Origin: Nymphaea colorata
Lineage: Eukaryota > Streptophyta > Magnoliopsida > Nymphaeales > Nymphaeaceae
Assembly (NCBI RefSeq): GCF_008831285.2
Contig: NW_022204507.1
Coordinates: 6,592,174 to 6,656,173, forward strand
DNA: 64,000 bases
Reading direction: 5' to 3'
The position numbers were made by a program, and so were the translations under genes. The notes beneath the pieces are model-generated. The model worked only from the letters and a program-made list of their open reading frames with translations. It searched no databases and was not told the origin of the DNA. Of this stretch, positions 38,885 to 49,171 are shown piece after piece (positions within the stretch are counted from its first letter, which is position 1; each line of letters begins with the position of its first letter).

Positions 38885-41848
38885 TGGTGGCAAGTGCAAT
38901 GATGCAGACCTTCCTACAGGCAGGCCAAGAACCAGGGCCAGCATGGCCAAGCGAGGCCAAGAGAGCCGAGCACCTTCGGCCAGGTTTGCGGCCAGCATAA
39001 TGGAAAGCGTAGATGGGCTAAAGGAATCTAACGCGGAACTTGAAGTTGACGCAGTGGGCTGTGTGGGCGGAGCATCATCAGCGGAGTGTAGGCAGCGGGC
39101 TGAAGACTTCAAGGCTGAGCAGGCACGGGAACTAGACCCAGATCCGGTTATAGCGAGTTCGAACCCTAAGTCTAGTCCAGACCCGGTCGAATTAGGCAGC
39201 TTATATGGCTTAACCCGCGAGAGAGAAGCCAAACTCACTGAACTTCTGAGAAATCTTGTCTCGATTTCCCTTTCATGCATTTACTTAAAGTCGAGTCCTT
39301 TATTTCAGCAAGTGTCTCGGTTCATGTGTTAGAACTGGCTTTATTTCAAGTACTTGAACTCTTTTGTAAGTTTTTTTTCAATATAGAAGTTGGGCTTTTC
39401 GTGTGAATTGGCTCTTGCCTCTCTCTTCCTCTCATCGTTTGCCACGGTGACTGGAATCCCAAGGCTCCAACCCGTGACTCTGGTTGAAGCAAAACAGGTT
39501 TGGAGACGACCTTTGAGGCCACCGGAAATCCTCTTAGAGCGTCTTCATCCTACGCACAAATTCCCCGGAACAAGTTAGAGGCTGGAAAACGATATCGGGA
39601 AGGCTTGACAGAAATTGACTCATGGCTCTAGTCGACTAGTAATCAAGCAACGACTCCGGCTGCTAGAGATTAAGGGACTTCTGGTTCCTTCCACCTTGAG
39701 CAGAGCTTAAGACAGGTTAAGATCGGCCCAAGTAAGCATCTTAATCTCTGTCAAAATCAGAGAAAGAGACGACGGAAAGGTAGATCGCAGCCTAGTCTAT
39801 CGGACTGATTGTCAAGGTGAGAATCCGAAGGTTCATCGGAATCCATTGGTAGAAGGCCAGTCAGATTTCTGTGAATTAGATGGTGAATCAACCTGAGAAT
39901 TCTGTCCTTGGCAGCAGCAAGTCACTCCACATCAATTCGAGAATTGCTGTCTAGAAAGGAGATGGATTTTCCCCAAGAGCCGACCCTTAACCAACAACAT
40001 CGCTCGCTCTGCTTGGCGGAAACCAAGCAGTGCCTGGGCAGAAGTTGCTGGCAAAATCTGAAGCAACCAAGGGCAAATTTCACTCTCTCATTCACCCCAG
40101 CATAATCACCCAGATCTTAGCAACATCCCCACCAAGTTTCAGGCGAATCCGACAAGCCATCGCGAAGAACTCGCTCCCGGTCGGAAATCTGTGTGCTACT
40201 GCCGGAGTAACCAATCATTGTTACTTTTCCGATCAGTTTTCGGTCCAGCCCGATCATTTCAGTGGATTCCCGATTTGCCCATGGTCAGTTTGATTCATTA
40301 CTAGAGTTCGAATTAATTGGCAAGGATATTCCCATCAAGAGGGAACTAAATTGAGTTAAGGAGAGGGCGCATGCTGCACCTGTTACACGTCGCTGCCTCC
40401 TCTTGAGCCCCCGTCTTAAAAAATGGGAGTTACAAATTCCTCCACCAAGTGTCTCTTCAGCCGTTCACCTCCACTCGCACCATCATCAGCCATCATTGAG
40501 GAGTTAAGGTACGTATTCAATTTCCTTAGCTAGGGAGACCCTTCTCCAACCTCTTAGCCTCTTCACCACTCATAACCGACCCTTTCCACTTCACGCAAGC
40601 CTTAATCAACCTCCACCTCATGCTAACTCCTCCTCCTTGTCATTACTAGCCTTCACCCATCATTAGTGAACCACTCCCCTCGCATGTCTCTTGACTTAAA
40701 CCTCTGAGCCTAACTGATCCTAATCATTAGTGCCATCTTCTCTCATGTAGCTCTCCACCTTCTCTCTAAGTCATAACCAATTCTCTTAGCAATTAACCTC
40801 GATCTCACGTCTAGAGCAAGCACACTCCACTACCAAACCACTTCCAACTAGACCTAACCCACTTCACCTAAACCGAGACTACCTTAACCTATACCAAGCT
40901 CACCTCCTTGTTTCGAGCTCAGCTTGTCCCCTTGGAGTCTAACTAGTTAGGTTCCCTCTCCAAGGATTGGTCGTGTGCATCTCAGTTCACCACCTACACT
41001 TCATCGGAGAACCTCTTCTTGCATCCTCCATTGTTGCACCCTTCCACCAAACATAGTCATAAGCACCAAGGCGACCTCGGCCAGGCGGCCGAGCCCCTGC
41101 CTCCATTCGGGCACCTCTCCATTACGTTCCTGTCTCTCTTGGCCGTCTAAGGCCTGCAGCAACCACAATCCATCCATCAGGTGTAGCAGGCAGCCCGAGT
41201 GCCATCCCCTTCCATTGCCAGGACACTCCGTGTCTCTCGGCCAGCTTCCACGAGTCCACAAGCCGTCCTAGGCCAAGCGGGCCTAGCCTTCGTTCCACCT
41301 CCTTCCAGAGATATCCGAGAGTGGCTTTGCCACTAGTTTTCTCTCGCATCTATTGTTGTTTAAGTCGATCTCTCATCGGCTAGGTAACTTCTCAACATCC
41401 TATAGATCAGGGTTACTGGTGTAATTGTTTTCTAAACAAGGCTCTAGACAATTGCTACTGTCGGTAGTCCTTCCAAGGCACCTTGTCAAGGTCACGGCTG
41501 TGGGTAGCTAGACCACCAAAGGGAAAGGGCATGGTTTGGCCGTTCTAGGGATTGTATGAATGGTTTGTGAATGAATGTTGAGTGAGTTGTGAGAGTTAAA
41601 TTTGTATCGCTCACGTTTGTACAAGCCTTGATCCCTTTGTGTTGTAGTAGGATTTAAACCATGGGTCTGGGAAAACACACTTGTATCTTTTACCCAGCGT
41701 ACTATTAAGCTAAGGTTGTTGTCCGGTGGGGATATAATTTGTAAATATAATTTTCTTAAGTTTGGACTTTAGGCTCCCATGAGCTGATTCTGGACTTGGG
41801 ATCTATTCTTAGTCGTAGAAATCACTAGCCGGGTCTAGGTTCCCACCA
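38885..41848 (+). mobile_element. element A: 5' LTR of Ty3/gypsy element (~2.96 kb)
   Basis: The right boundary is set by the primer site: the LTR ends CCCACCA at 41,848, two bases before it. The left boundary is inferred from the start TGGTGGCAAG at 38,885, which pairs with the end as TGGTGG/CCACCA. An alternative TGGTGG occurs 68 bp upstream. The LTR is unusually long, GC-richer than its surroundings, C-rich in its second half (40,400-41,340), and begins with an open frame. Its partner LTR is not in the window. It has the same two-base LTR-PBS spacing as element B. Confidence 0.55.
38943..39332 (+). CDS. ORF in the LTR of element A, unknown function
   Basis: A 129-codon open frame starts about 60 bp inside the inferred LTR, on the element's sense strand. 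The product is hydrophilic and mixed in composition (for example ELEVDAVGCVGGASSAEC and REREAKLTELLRNLVSIS), without low-complexity bias, so it may be genuinely coding. I recognise no domain. Element B also has an open frame crossing the start of its LTR, which makes chance less likely. It might be the 3' end of an internal ORF that runs over the LTR boundary in a complete element. Confidence 0.35.
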   Translation: MAKRGQESRAPSARFAASIMESVDGLKESNAELEVDAVGCVGGASSAECRQRAEDFKAEQARELDPDPVIASSNPKSSPDPVELGSLYGLTREREAKLTELLRNLVSISLSCIYLKSSPLFQQVSRFMC

Positions 41849-41850
41849 GT

Positions 41851-41862
41851 TGCTATCAGAGC
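41851..41862 (+). other. element A primer-binding site (initiator tRNA-Met)
   Basis: TGCTATCAGAGC matches the plant initiator tRNA-Met site TGGTATCAGAGC with one mismatch and sits 2 bp after the LTR end. It fixes element A as plus-strand and explains the otherwise non-coding 41,863-42,688 as its 5' leader. Confidence 0.75.
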
Positions 41863-42688
41863 ACACTTGCGGCATCCAATGGTAGATTTCAGTTTGATTT
41901 TCTGATTGTAGCAGAGGATTTTTCAGTTTGGTAGTAGGTTATGTCAGATTTCAGTTGAGTTTAGGATGTATACTCTCGGATTTCATAGCAGGTTGTGTCA
42001 GAATAGCAGCCGTCTGAAGAAAAGTGAGAACAGTTCAGACCAATCAAACAAGTAAATCAGGCAAGTTTCTGGCGATCTGTGAGCGAGCATCCTACCCACC
42101 TGTTCGTAAATATTTTGAACACATTCTGTCCAAATTTTGTGAGAAACGGAGTTCATTTGGCGCAGCAAATGTTTAATTACATATTCAGCAGCCAGTGTAT
42201 TACAATTTCTAAAAGACCAGAAACTACGCCGGATTCTGGTGGTCGAGTTTAGGCTTGTTGGAAGCATCTACTTCTCCGGTGTCTCTAGTTACAATTTCTT
42301 ATTTTTTGGAGTTACGGTTGAAAAGTTATGATTTTTTGAGTGGACCCCTGTCGCTGGAAGTTTCCTGCGTGGCTGAAGAACGGGCGAAGAGCTTGACAAC
42401 CGAGGTCTAGGCATGACTTTCTATGCAGATCGACTTAGATTGGGGAGGAATTAGAAACTGAACTTGGTGCCATTGGATTCCCTAGCATGTCTAGTATTTT
42501 TCAGCCAAGTTTCATGATTTTTATAGTTCTTGACGTGAAGTTATTGAATTTACAAGCCGCACTGGTTTTCTAAAGAATTTCCAGCAACCAGCACAATAAC
42601 AAGTGGTTTCCTCTTCAGTCGTTAGCGGTAGCAGCAGTTCGTTGATTATAGGATCAGTCGTGCTACAGGACTAAGAGCAGAACTTTCA
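41863..42688 (+). other. element A 5' untranslated leader
   Basis: About 830 bp between primer site and gag start, with no long plus-strand frame. Leaders of this size are usual in plant Ty3/gypsy elements with long LTRs. Confidence 0.5.
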
Positions 42689-43085
42689 GTGGGGAAGAAA
42701 GCCAAACCCACTGTCCATGATTCTCCTGAGCAAGAAGTTGAGACTTCCAGCCGAGAAGAACAAGTAGAATCCAACTTACCCAATATGGAATCCTTACACC
42801 AAGGCCGAGTGAATTCCTTTGAGTCCAACATGAACCAAATACGTCATGAACTACATGAGTACAAGAAGTCCCTTAGTAAACTTGATGAATGGGACCTGAT
42901 GAAGCAGATGATGGACTCCTTGATTACTGGCCAAAACACTTTGATGAAAAGAATGGAACAATTTGACCGAACCACACAAGGCCCTCCTCGGAATCAAGAC
43001 AAAGGCAAGGCGCCAATGAATAACCAGTTTGTCCCACCTTTTTTCGACAGTTTTAACCAATTTGAGCATTTCGAACATAATGGCG
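42689..43085 (+). pseudogene. element A gag, N-terminal part (plus strand)
   Basis: The open frame starts near the 5' leader with MGKKAKPTVHDSPEQEV. It continues as a charged, probably coiled-coil stretch (about residues 30-90, with NQIRHELHEYKKSLSKLDEW), then a Pro/Gln-rich linker NNQFVPPFFDSFNQFEHFEH. This is the usual N-terminal layout of plant Ty3/gypsy gag, before the retrotransposon gag fold. At about 43,085 the sequence breaks: the frame runs on for 18 codons into antisense RNase H. The last 57 bp recur in reverse orientation at 45,739-45,794, where the rest of gag continues. Confidence 0.7.
43028..43084 (+). repeat. inverted repeat arm 1 (gag segment)
   Basis: 57 bp starting TTTGTCCCACCTTTTTTC and ending CATAATGGC. 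It recurs on the opposite strand at 45,739-45,794 with a few mismatches and one indel. Both arms encode the same gag piece, SFNQFEHF, each reading towards the other. Confidence 0.93.
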
Positions 43086-43089
43086 ATAA

Positions 43090-44245
43090 GGGTTTGGCTC
43101 AGCTGGTGAGAGCCTTCGACATATATGCTATAGGGTGATTTTCCTAGTTGAGGACAGCTCCTACGCCAATGTCACAAGCATCCATTTCAATAGTGAAAGG
43201 TTTGCTAAAATCAGGCAAGGTGAGAACGGGTGCCGAGTGCCGACTTCAATTTCTCAAATGTCTCTCTTGCTTTGTCTAACCAAGTGAATGATCCTTTCTT
43301 AGTCATTTGGGTTAATGGGGTGGCTATGAGCCTGTTGCCTTTAATGAATCTTCTATAATAGCTGGTTGACCCAAGAAATCCACAGAGACTCCTTAAATCT
43401 TTTGGCAAAGGCCAGTTGTTCATGGCCTCTAACTTTTTGGGGTTCGTTTTCACCCCTTATGCTGACACTATGTGCCCAAGGTATCCTATGGAGGGTTGGC
43501 CGAAACTGCATTTCGATCTCTTAGCATAAAAATGGTGTTCCCTCAGGATTTGTAAGGTCATGGCCAAATGGGCAGCATGTTGCTCTATTGACTGGCTATA
43601 AACGAGAATGTCATCAAAGAATACCAAGATGAAGTTTCTAAGATACCATCTGAAAACATCATTCATGCACCTCTGGAATGTGGCGGGTGCATTGGTTAAG
43701 CCAAAAGGCATCACCAAGAACTCATAATGTCCATCATGAGTTCTAAAAGCCATTTTTGGAATGTCTTCATCGTGCATTCTAATCTGGTGGTAGACTGCCC
43801 GTAGGTCTATTTTGGAAAACACAGAGGCACCGGTTAACTCATCTAGAAGTTCATCGAGTACCGGTATTGGGTGCCGGTCCTTCACGGTTGCCTCATTTAG
43901 CGCTCTATAGTCCATGCAGAAGCGCCATGTATTATCTTTCTTTTTAACTAATTGGACTGGCGAGGAGAAAGGACTGCAGCTAGGGCATATGATACCACCC
44001 TCTACCATCTCCTTAACCAATCTTTCAATTTCTGCTTTTTGGTGATGACCATAACGATATGGCCGAACATTGATAGGTTTGGCACCCTGATTCATGATGA
44101 TTCTATGGTCATAAGCTCGACATGGAGGAAGACCCTTCGGTTCCTCAAAGAGATCTGAAAACTGTTCAAGCACGTGTTGAACCATGGCTGGTATATTTTC
44201 TTGTTGCTCATCTTTGGCTGGTATGTCCGTGCATAGTAACAACAC
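43090..44245 (-). pseudogene. element A reverse transcriptase and RNase H (inverted)
   Basis: On the minus strand a 262-codon frame (43,457-44,245) carries Ty3/gypsy reverse transcriptase. It shows the [17 protein letters not shown] block, [28 protein letters not shown] and the catalytic FFDDILVYS box, then LGHIVSA. A stop follows at the H-x-V-S-x-x-G position; the next frame (43,211-43,453) has NPKKLEAMNNWP and GFLGSTSYYRRFIK. After a frameshift, RNase H begins with FSKPFTIEMDACDIGVGAVL, includes the first catalytic Asp, has a stop after VLN, and is cut off after SKAL near 43,090. RNase H remainder and integrase are missing. Confidence 0.9.
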
Positions 44246-44640
44246 AAAACGCTGCGACTAGTGCCCTAAGTGCTGCCTTTGGTACAACGTTGGTGTTTGC
44301 TACCATTAGGGTGACCTTTTGGTCGCCTCCCTCATTAGCAAAAGACATACTCATGTCTTTGAAATTCCAAGAGATGTCCTCTAGAGTCTCTAGCCATTGT
44401 ACCCCCAATACCACATCGACACCACCAATGGGGAGTACTGAAAGATCAACAATGAATGGCACCTTTCGCATGCATAGCTGGACACCTTTACACTTTTGCG
44501 TACATACGAGTTTGGACCCATCTCCTACCATGACTGAGATTGGTTGTTGTTCTTCTAGTGGGCACCCAACTGCTTAAGCTGCCTCTTCACTAACGAAATT
44601 GTGTGTAGCACCCGAGTCTAGGTGTACTACTACTTTATGC
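44208..44640 (-). pseudogene. element A aspartic protease (inverted)
   Basis: The protease active-site motif [11 protein letters not shown] is visible on the minus strand near 44,600-44,635. An in-frame stop follows (EEAA then TAA near 44,575), then [11 protein letters not shown] and the C-terminal hallmark [19 protein letters not shown] frameshift near 44,235 separates it from the reverse transcriptase frame. The intact DSG triad and order match gag-pro-pol of plant Ty3/gypsy elements. Confidence 0.85.
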
Positions 44641-44813
44641 TTTCCAATCTTACCAACAACTCTCATGGCATTCGGTCTTTTTGGGTCTGTCAAGGCATGA
44701 CATGTCCCTTCAATAATCTCAGATGCACTTGTATCAGTCTTGGCCTCATTCGGACTAGGTGGATTTGTGTCTTGGCTAGGCTCTTCTTCTTCTTCATCAC
44801 TTTCATCAATGAC

Positions 44814-45800
44814 TTAAAAAACTTGAAGATTTTTGCACTTGTGAGTACGACTCCATGGTTCCTTACAGTTGAAGCATTGATTGTTTTTGATCATTTGTTC
44901 CCTCTCTTGCCTAGTTATGTAAGTGGTAGGCACTCGGTCTCTGTAGAGGGGTTTTTGATTTTCTCTTTTGTAGGGCACAGGTTTTGTTGGGGGTAAATCT
45001 TTGTATTTGTTTGGCTCGTTGCCTTTGTAAGGTTTCCTTAGAGCATTCTTGCATCTATTTCTCTCTTCTACTGCTCGAGCTTCGGCGAAACATTCTACCA
45101 AATCAGTGTACTTTCTTCATTCTACACTTATCTTGACCTCCTCTTTGATGCCGCCAATGTAGGCACCGATTAGTGACTTGGTGGTCCAATCAACCATAGA
45201 TGAAAGACTTTTGGATTTGCTTTGGTACTTTCGAATTGAGGACGTTTGTACCAAATCTTTGAACTCTATGTCAAAGTCTGTGTATGCTGAATCTCTTAAT
45301 CGTGTTTGTAAACCCTCACTAAAATTTTCCCAAGTGATATTTGGTTGATGGCGTTTGAACCATTGATACCATTTCATAGCTTCTCTGTCGAAGTTGAGGA
45401 TTGTGGTTGTAACCCATTCGTTTTCAGGCACACTACGACAATCAAAATATTCTTCTACCTTGAAGAGCCAATCCTTGGCATCTACCCCTGTAAAACGTGG
45501 AAAATCAATCTTAACGGCTGGGGTTCTTCTTCTTGGCTGAGTTTGGTTGCGTCTGCCTTTAAAGGGTTCTCCATCAACAAACACAATATCCTCATCTTCC
45601 TCACTTTCTTCCTTGCCCTGGTTCTTCCTAAATTGCTGGTTTTAGGGTGCTTGTTGTTGGCTGCTGGAGCCGAACCTAAAATGGAACTCAGGCCCTTGTT
45701 GGTGTCCCTTTGCTTCGTTGGCCTTTGGGTTGGCTGGTGCCATTATGTCCGAAATGCTCAAATTGGTTAAAACTGCGGAAAAAGGTGGGACAAAAGTGTT
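44814..45800 (-). pseudogene. element A gag, central and C-terminal part (inverted)
   Basis: Minus-strand continuation of gag. It enters through the inverted arm, then PAVKIDFPRFTGVDAKDWLF and EEYFD mark the retrotransposon gag fold, with MKWYQWFKR-type core at about 45,350. A CCHC zinc knuckle follows near 44,850: CFNCKEPWSRTHKC. Stops interrupt near 45,117 (KISVE then TGA or TAA) and after the knuckle at 44,814. At 45,622 a TAA breaks the Gln-rich linker. Orientation is opposite to the gag start at 42,689, although the two segments are consecutive parts of one gag. Confidence 0.88.
45739..45794 (-). repeat. inverted repeat arm 2 (gag segment)
   Basis: Reverse-complement counterpart of 43,028-43,084. 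It differs at a few bases, for example TCCGCAG against TTCGACAG. Together with arm 1 it brackets the inverted 2.65 kb gag-pol segment. Confidence 0.93.
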
Positions 45801-47061
45801 CTACAATGATATAATTGAACTTGTTGAATCTGGTGGATTTCTTAGTGTGCAATTTCTGGTCACTACTATTTATTCTTGTTTTAGGTGGTAAACATGATGG
45901 ATGGAAAAGTGGATGACTTGAAGCTTCTTTCGATCATATTAATGCAAGCTTTCTATAATGGGCATATTGAAGAAAAAAAAATGTGAGTTTACATTATGCA
46001 GTTTCTGGATTCATAGATGTCCAAAACATTTGTAGGTTATGCAAATAGATGGAGGTCCTTAGTTGCACTTCCTTTCTTGTGCTTATAATTTTCTAAAATT
46101 TTTCTCTGTTCTTTTTCTACATGCAGCTTACTGCTTTGGATATTTGAAGGATATATTTGGTTTAAACAAATCTAAAGATGAAAGGATTATGCTTGAAGTT
46201 TTCTCTGAATTCTACCTTAGACAGCTTTCAAAAGCATTTTCTCAAGGAGAATTGGAGAGAGCAACTAGCAAAGGAACTTTCCTTTGCAGTGAACTGCATT
46301 CTGATCCATTTCTTTCATCTGAACATTCCTCCATGTATTTTTGTAAGCGCATCTTTTGTAATTTTAGAATTGCAGGTCAGCCCAATCCCCATGTTTATAT
46401 CGGGGGATTCAGAGAAGATGATGTACATGCATAACATGCATACAGTGAGACGTAAGTATTCTCTTTCCATGTTCAAAATGTACCATGGCTTGGAACCTCA
46501 GCGATAATACATTCTTGCTTTTTCATAATGTTTTTATCTCAGTATTGGTCATTGAAATTGTCCTCAAAGCTTACAAATTTTCTGAATGAAATCTTTTATG
46601 GTCTGCAGCAATTATTTTGATGACATGTTATTTCAATCATGAACTCACTAACACAGTCCTCTGTCATATATGTTCAACAGTTTCTATTTTCCATTGTTTA
46701 GAGAAAACAAGCAGGGGACTTGCATTGTGCCAGTATCACTAGTTCTTTCCACACCAAATCTGATCTCTTTCTATAAATTTAAGTGTGACAGGTTGAGCTT
46801 TCACATCAGTGAACTGGTTCTGGCAAGTTATTTTTTCTTGTACAAGATTACTTAACACTGCCTCACATGAGCTTAATCACTGTCCTCACTTGATTTTGCT
46901 GTGATAAGATACATCTCTTAAGATCACATGGACTTCTTGGAATGAATTTTAGCTTTTATCCCATGCATCTGATGTGGCTTAAGATCACATGGACTTCTTA
47001 AGATCTTCATTTGTGTTGAAATCTGGTACTTTTGATCTCCGATATGTATGTTCTGGTTCAG
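45801..47061 (+). pseudogene. unidentified exon-like segments
   Basis: Two plus-strand pieces look like former exons. The first (45,886-45,985) encodes NMMDGKVDDLKLLSIILMQA and more. The second (46,127-46,330), preceded by an ACATGCAG acceptor, encodes DIFGLNKSKDERIMLEVFSE followed by FYLRQLSKAFSQGELERA. The composition is that of a helical, soluble protein. An alternative frame after about 46,230 is also long, so a frameshift probably lies there. I do not recognise the family. The pieces lie between inverted element A and the selenium-binding protein pseudogene and could be a separate gene. The rest (46,440-47,061) has no recognised content; it may include decayed SBP introns. Confidence 0.35.
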
Positions 47062-48083
47062 ATGGGAGAAACTTGGTAAGTCCTCTATTTGGATATGACT
47101 TCTGGTATCAGCCCTGACACAAGACCATGATTAGTTCATCATGGGGAGCACCAAAATATTTTACAGAAGGGTTCAGTCTCCAACATGTAGAAGATGGTCG
47201 TTATGAAGACATCTACATGTATACAGGTGGCTCGATGTTGAACTAAAACAGACTGGACATTGGTAACTCAGATCTCCTACCTTTGGAGGTCAGTGTGACT
47301 GTGTCAAATATCGTCGCCCTGAAAAGTGCACCCTATGCTTGATATGATCATCTATTGTAGTGGCTATTACTTATGACTATTTTGATACTATCCTGTAGAT
47401 TCTATACAGGTTACGTTGGGTCTGCATTAAGCAGCAACATGATTAGGTTTTTCCAAAGTCCAAGTGGATCGTGGAGCCATGAGGTACCATTTGCTTATGT
47501 TCACATTACTGTATGTGTGCATATGTGAGAGAGTACTAGAGAGAGAGAGGGTCCTAAATTGCTTGTTTGTTTCTTCTATGTTGCAATATCTGTGACACCT
47601 TTTGGAATTGGATTATGCCCGACATGCCTGGACTTATAACTGATTTCGTTATGTCACTGGTTGATCGCTTCCTTTACTTCTCAAACTGGCTGCATCGTGA
47701 TGTCAGGCAATACAACATTGAGGACCCTTCAAAGCCTGTTTTGACTAGACAACTATAGGTTGGTGGACTCATTCAGAAGGGAAGCCAGATAGTTGCAGTA
47801 AAAGTGTGTGTTTTAGTCATTGTTGTTCTTACCTTTTCTTGCTTTCCTCAGGAAAACAGACTCAGAGGTGGGCCACAAATGATCCGGTTGAGCTTGGACG
47901 GTAAGAGATTGTAGGTGACTAACTCACTCTTTAGCACATGGGATCAGCAATTCTATCCAGAGATCTTGGAGGAGGGCTCACATATGCTGCAGATTGACAT
48001 GGACACAGAGAAGGGTGAATTGAAGCTGAATCCAGCTTATTTGTAGATTTTGGGCTTGAACCTGATGGTCCTATTTAGGGTTG
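47062..48083 (+). pseudogene. selenium-binding protein (SBP1 family), C-terminal two-thirds
   Basis: Plant SBP1 proteins are cytosolic beta-propeller proteins related to methanethiol oxidase. After a GGTTCAG acceptor the plus strand reads WEKLGKS, then after a shift LFGYDFWYQP, HKTMISSSWGAPKYFTEGF and LQHVEDGRYEDIYMY, with a stop in place of Arg after WYQP. An intron separates IGNSDLLPLEV from GYVGSALSSNMIRFF. After a second intron come [31 protein letters not shown] and VGGLIQKGS (a stop replaces Trp). Finally NRLRGGPQMIRLSLDGKRL, a stop, [16 protein letters not shown] and [12 protein letters not shown]. At least four stops and one frameshift are present. The first ~200 residues, including the metal-binding CSSC region, are missing. 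Introns exclude a retrocopy. Confidence 0.92.
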
Positions 48084-49171
48084 ACTTCGTGGTCGTTTGA
48101 GAATAAATGAGATGAGAACGGAAATAAGATGTGTATTCAAACAAGAGTGCCCATTATGTTGAAGTACCACATGGGAATTGCTCAAGAAGCACAACGCCTT
48201 GGGTTGTTGGATTAATTTGGAGAATTCAAAGAGGTGGCATAACATCGTAGATAAGTTTTTAAATACAAAAGTAGATGTCTTTGTCGCATGTTCTCCCTCC
48301 GTCGCATGTTCTCCCACCTTCACGGATGAAAAATGTTTCCCATCAAAGAAATGACGGTGAAAATTTTTCCCCAATTCTTTTTTTTATCCCACACCATCCT
48401 AGAAAGAGGACAAAAAGATGGATTGGGTTGCGGGCCACTTGAGTATAGAGTCAAGAACGGAATGCAGCAAAACTAGGCCATCCATATCAAGGTATAGTGG
48501 ACAAGGCTCGAACTGTCCAACCCCACCAAAGCACAGATTGAATCCTCTATGGTTACAGCAGGTTCTAACTAGAGGAAAGATCAGTGTTCTGGGATGAGGC
48601 TAAGACTCACTTATAAAATGGCAGTGGCCCGGAGGGCAGTGGAGAACAGGCAAACGACCGAGGGTGAGAGAGAGAGAGAGAAGAGGAGTTTGGGGGGAAA
48701 AAGGATGAGGAAGACTTACGAGCAAAAAAGAAGCAACACAAAATAGTGTTGGGTGGGTGAGCCTCTATTTGTGTGTGAAATGTGTAAGAGGGTGTTACGT
48801 GCCTGCATGACGTTTGCTGCATATGAGATGCCAAGGTGTAACGGGAATCAATGACAACGATGAGGGAGACGATGGCACTAAACGAGCAAAGGCCAGCCAA
48901 AGCACCGGCAGCCGTGGCAGCGGTGGTGGCAGACGTAGGAGGAGGAGGAAGAGACATACATGAGTTAGACTCTTGAAGAGACATACACGAGTTAGACTCT
49001 TGAAACCATCTGCTTCTCCCCTCTTTTCTCGCTCCGCTGGATGATTGATCAAGAAGTTTGCGGTTTTCCTTTTTCTAGTCTTGGTGTTGTTACGTGTTTT
49101 AGTTCGCCCTACAAATACTCTTCGCGGGCTCAGAGTTTGTTCTGGTTAATTGTTGTTTTCAGTTGGAGGAG
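48084..49171. other. intergenic, possible VAL promoter region
   Basis: No gene recognised. A CT/GA-rich stretch spans 48,660-48,700, and the short repeat GAGACATACA(C/T)GAGTTAGACTCTTGA occurs twice in tandem (48,950-49,003). The last ~150 bp are the presumed 5' leader of the VAL-like gene. Minus-strand frames (48,607-49,052) are Ser/Pro/Leu-rich with no domain. Confidence 0.4.

Noticed and set aside
40975-41349. 98-codon plus and 75-86-codon minus ORFs in the C-rich part of the LTR
   Set aside because: They overlap on both strands in strongly biased sequence within the LTR of element A and show no domain.
43086-43138. Last 18 codons of the gag frame at 42,689-43,138 as part of gag
   Set aside because: They are the antisense of the inverted RNase H segment, joined by rearrangement; they are not gag sequence.
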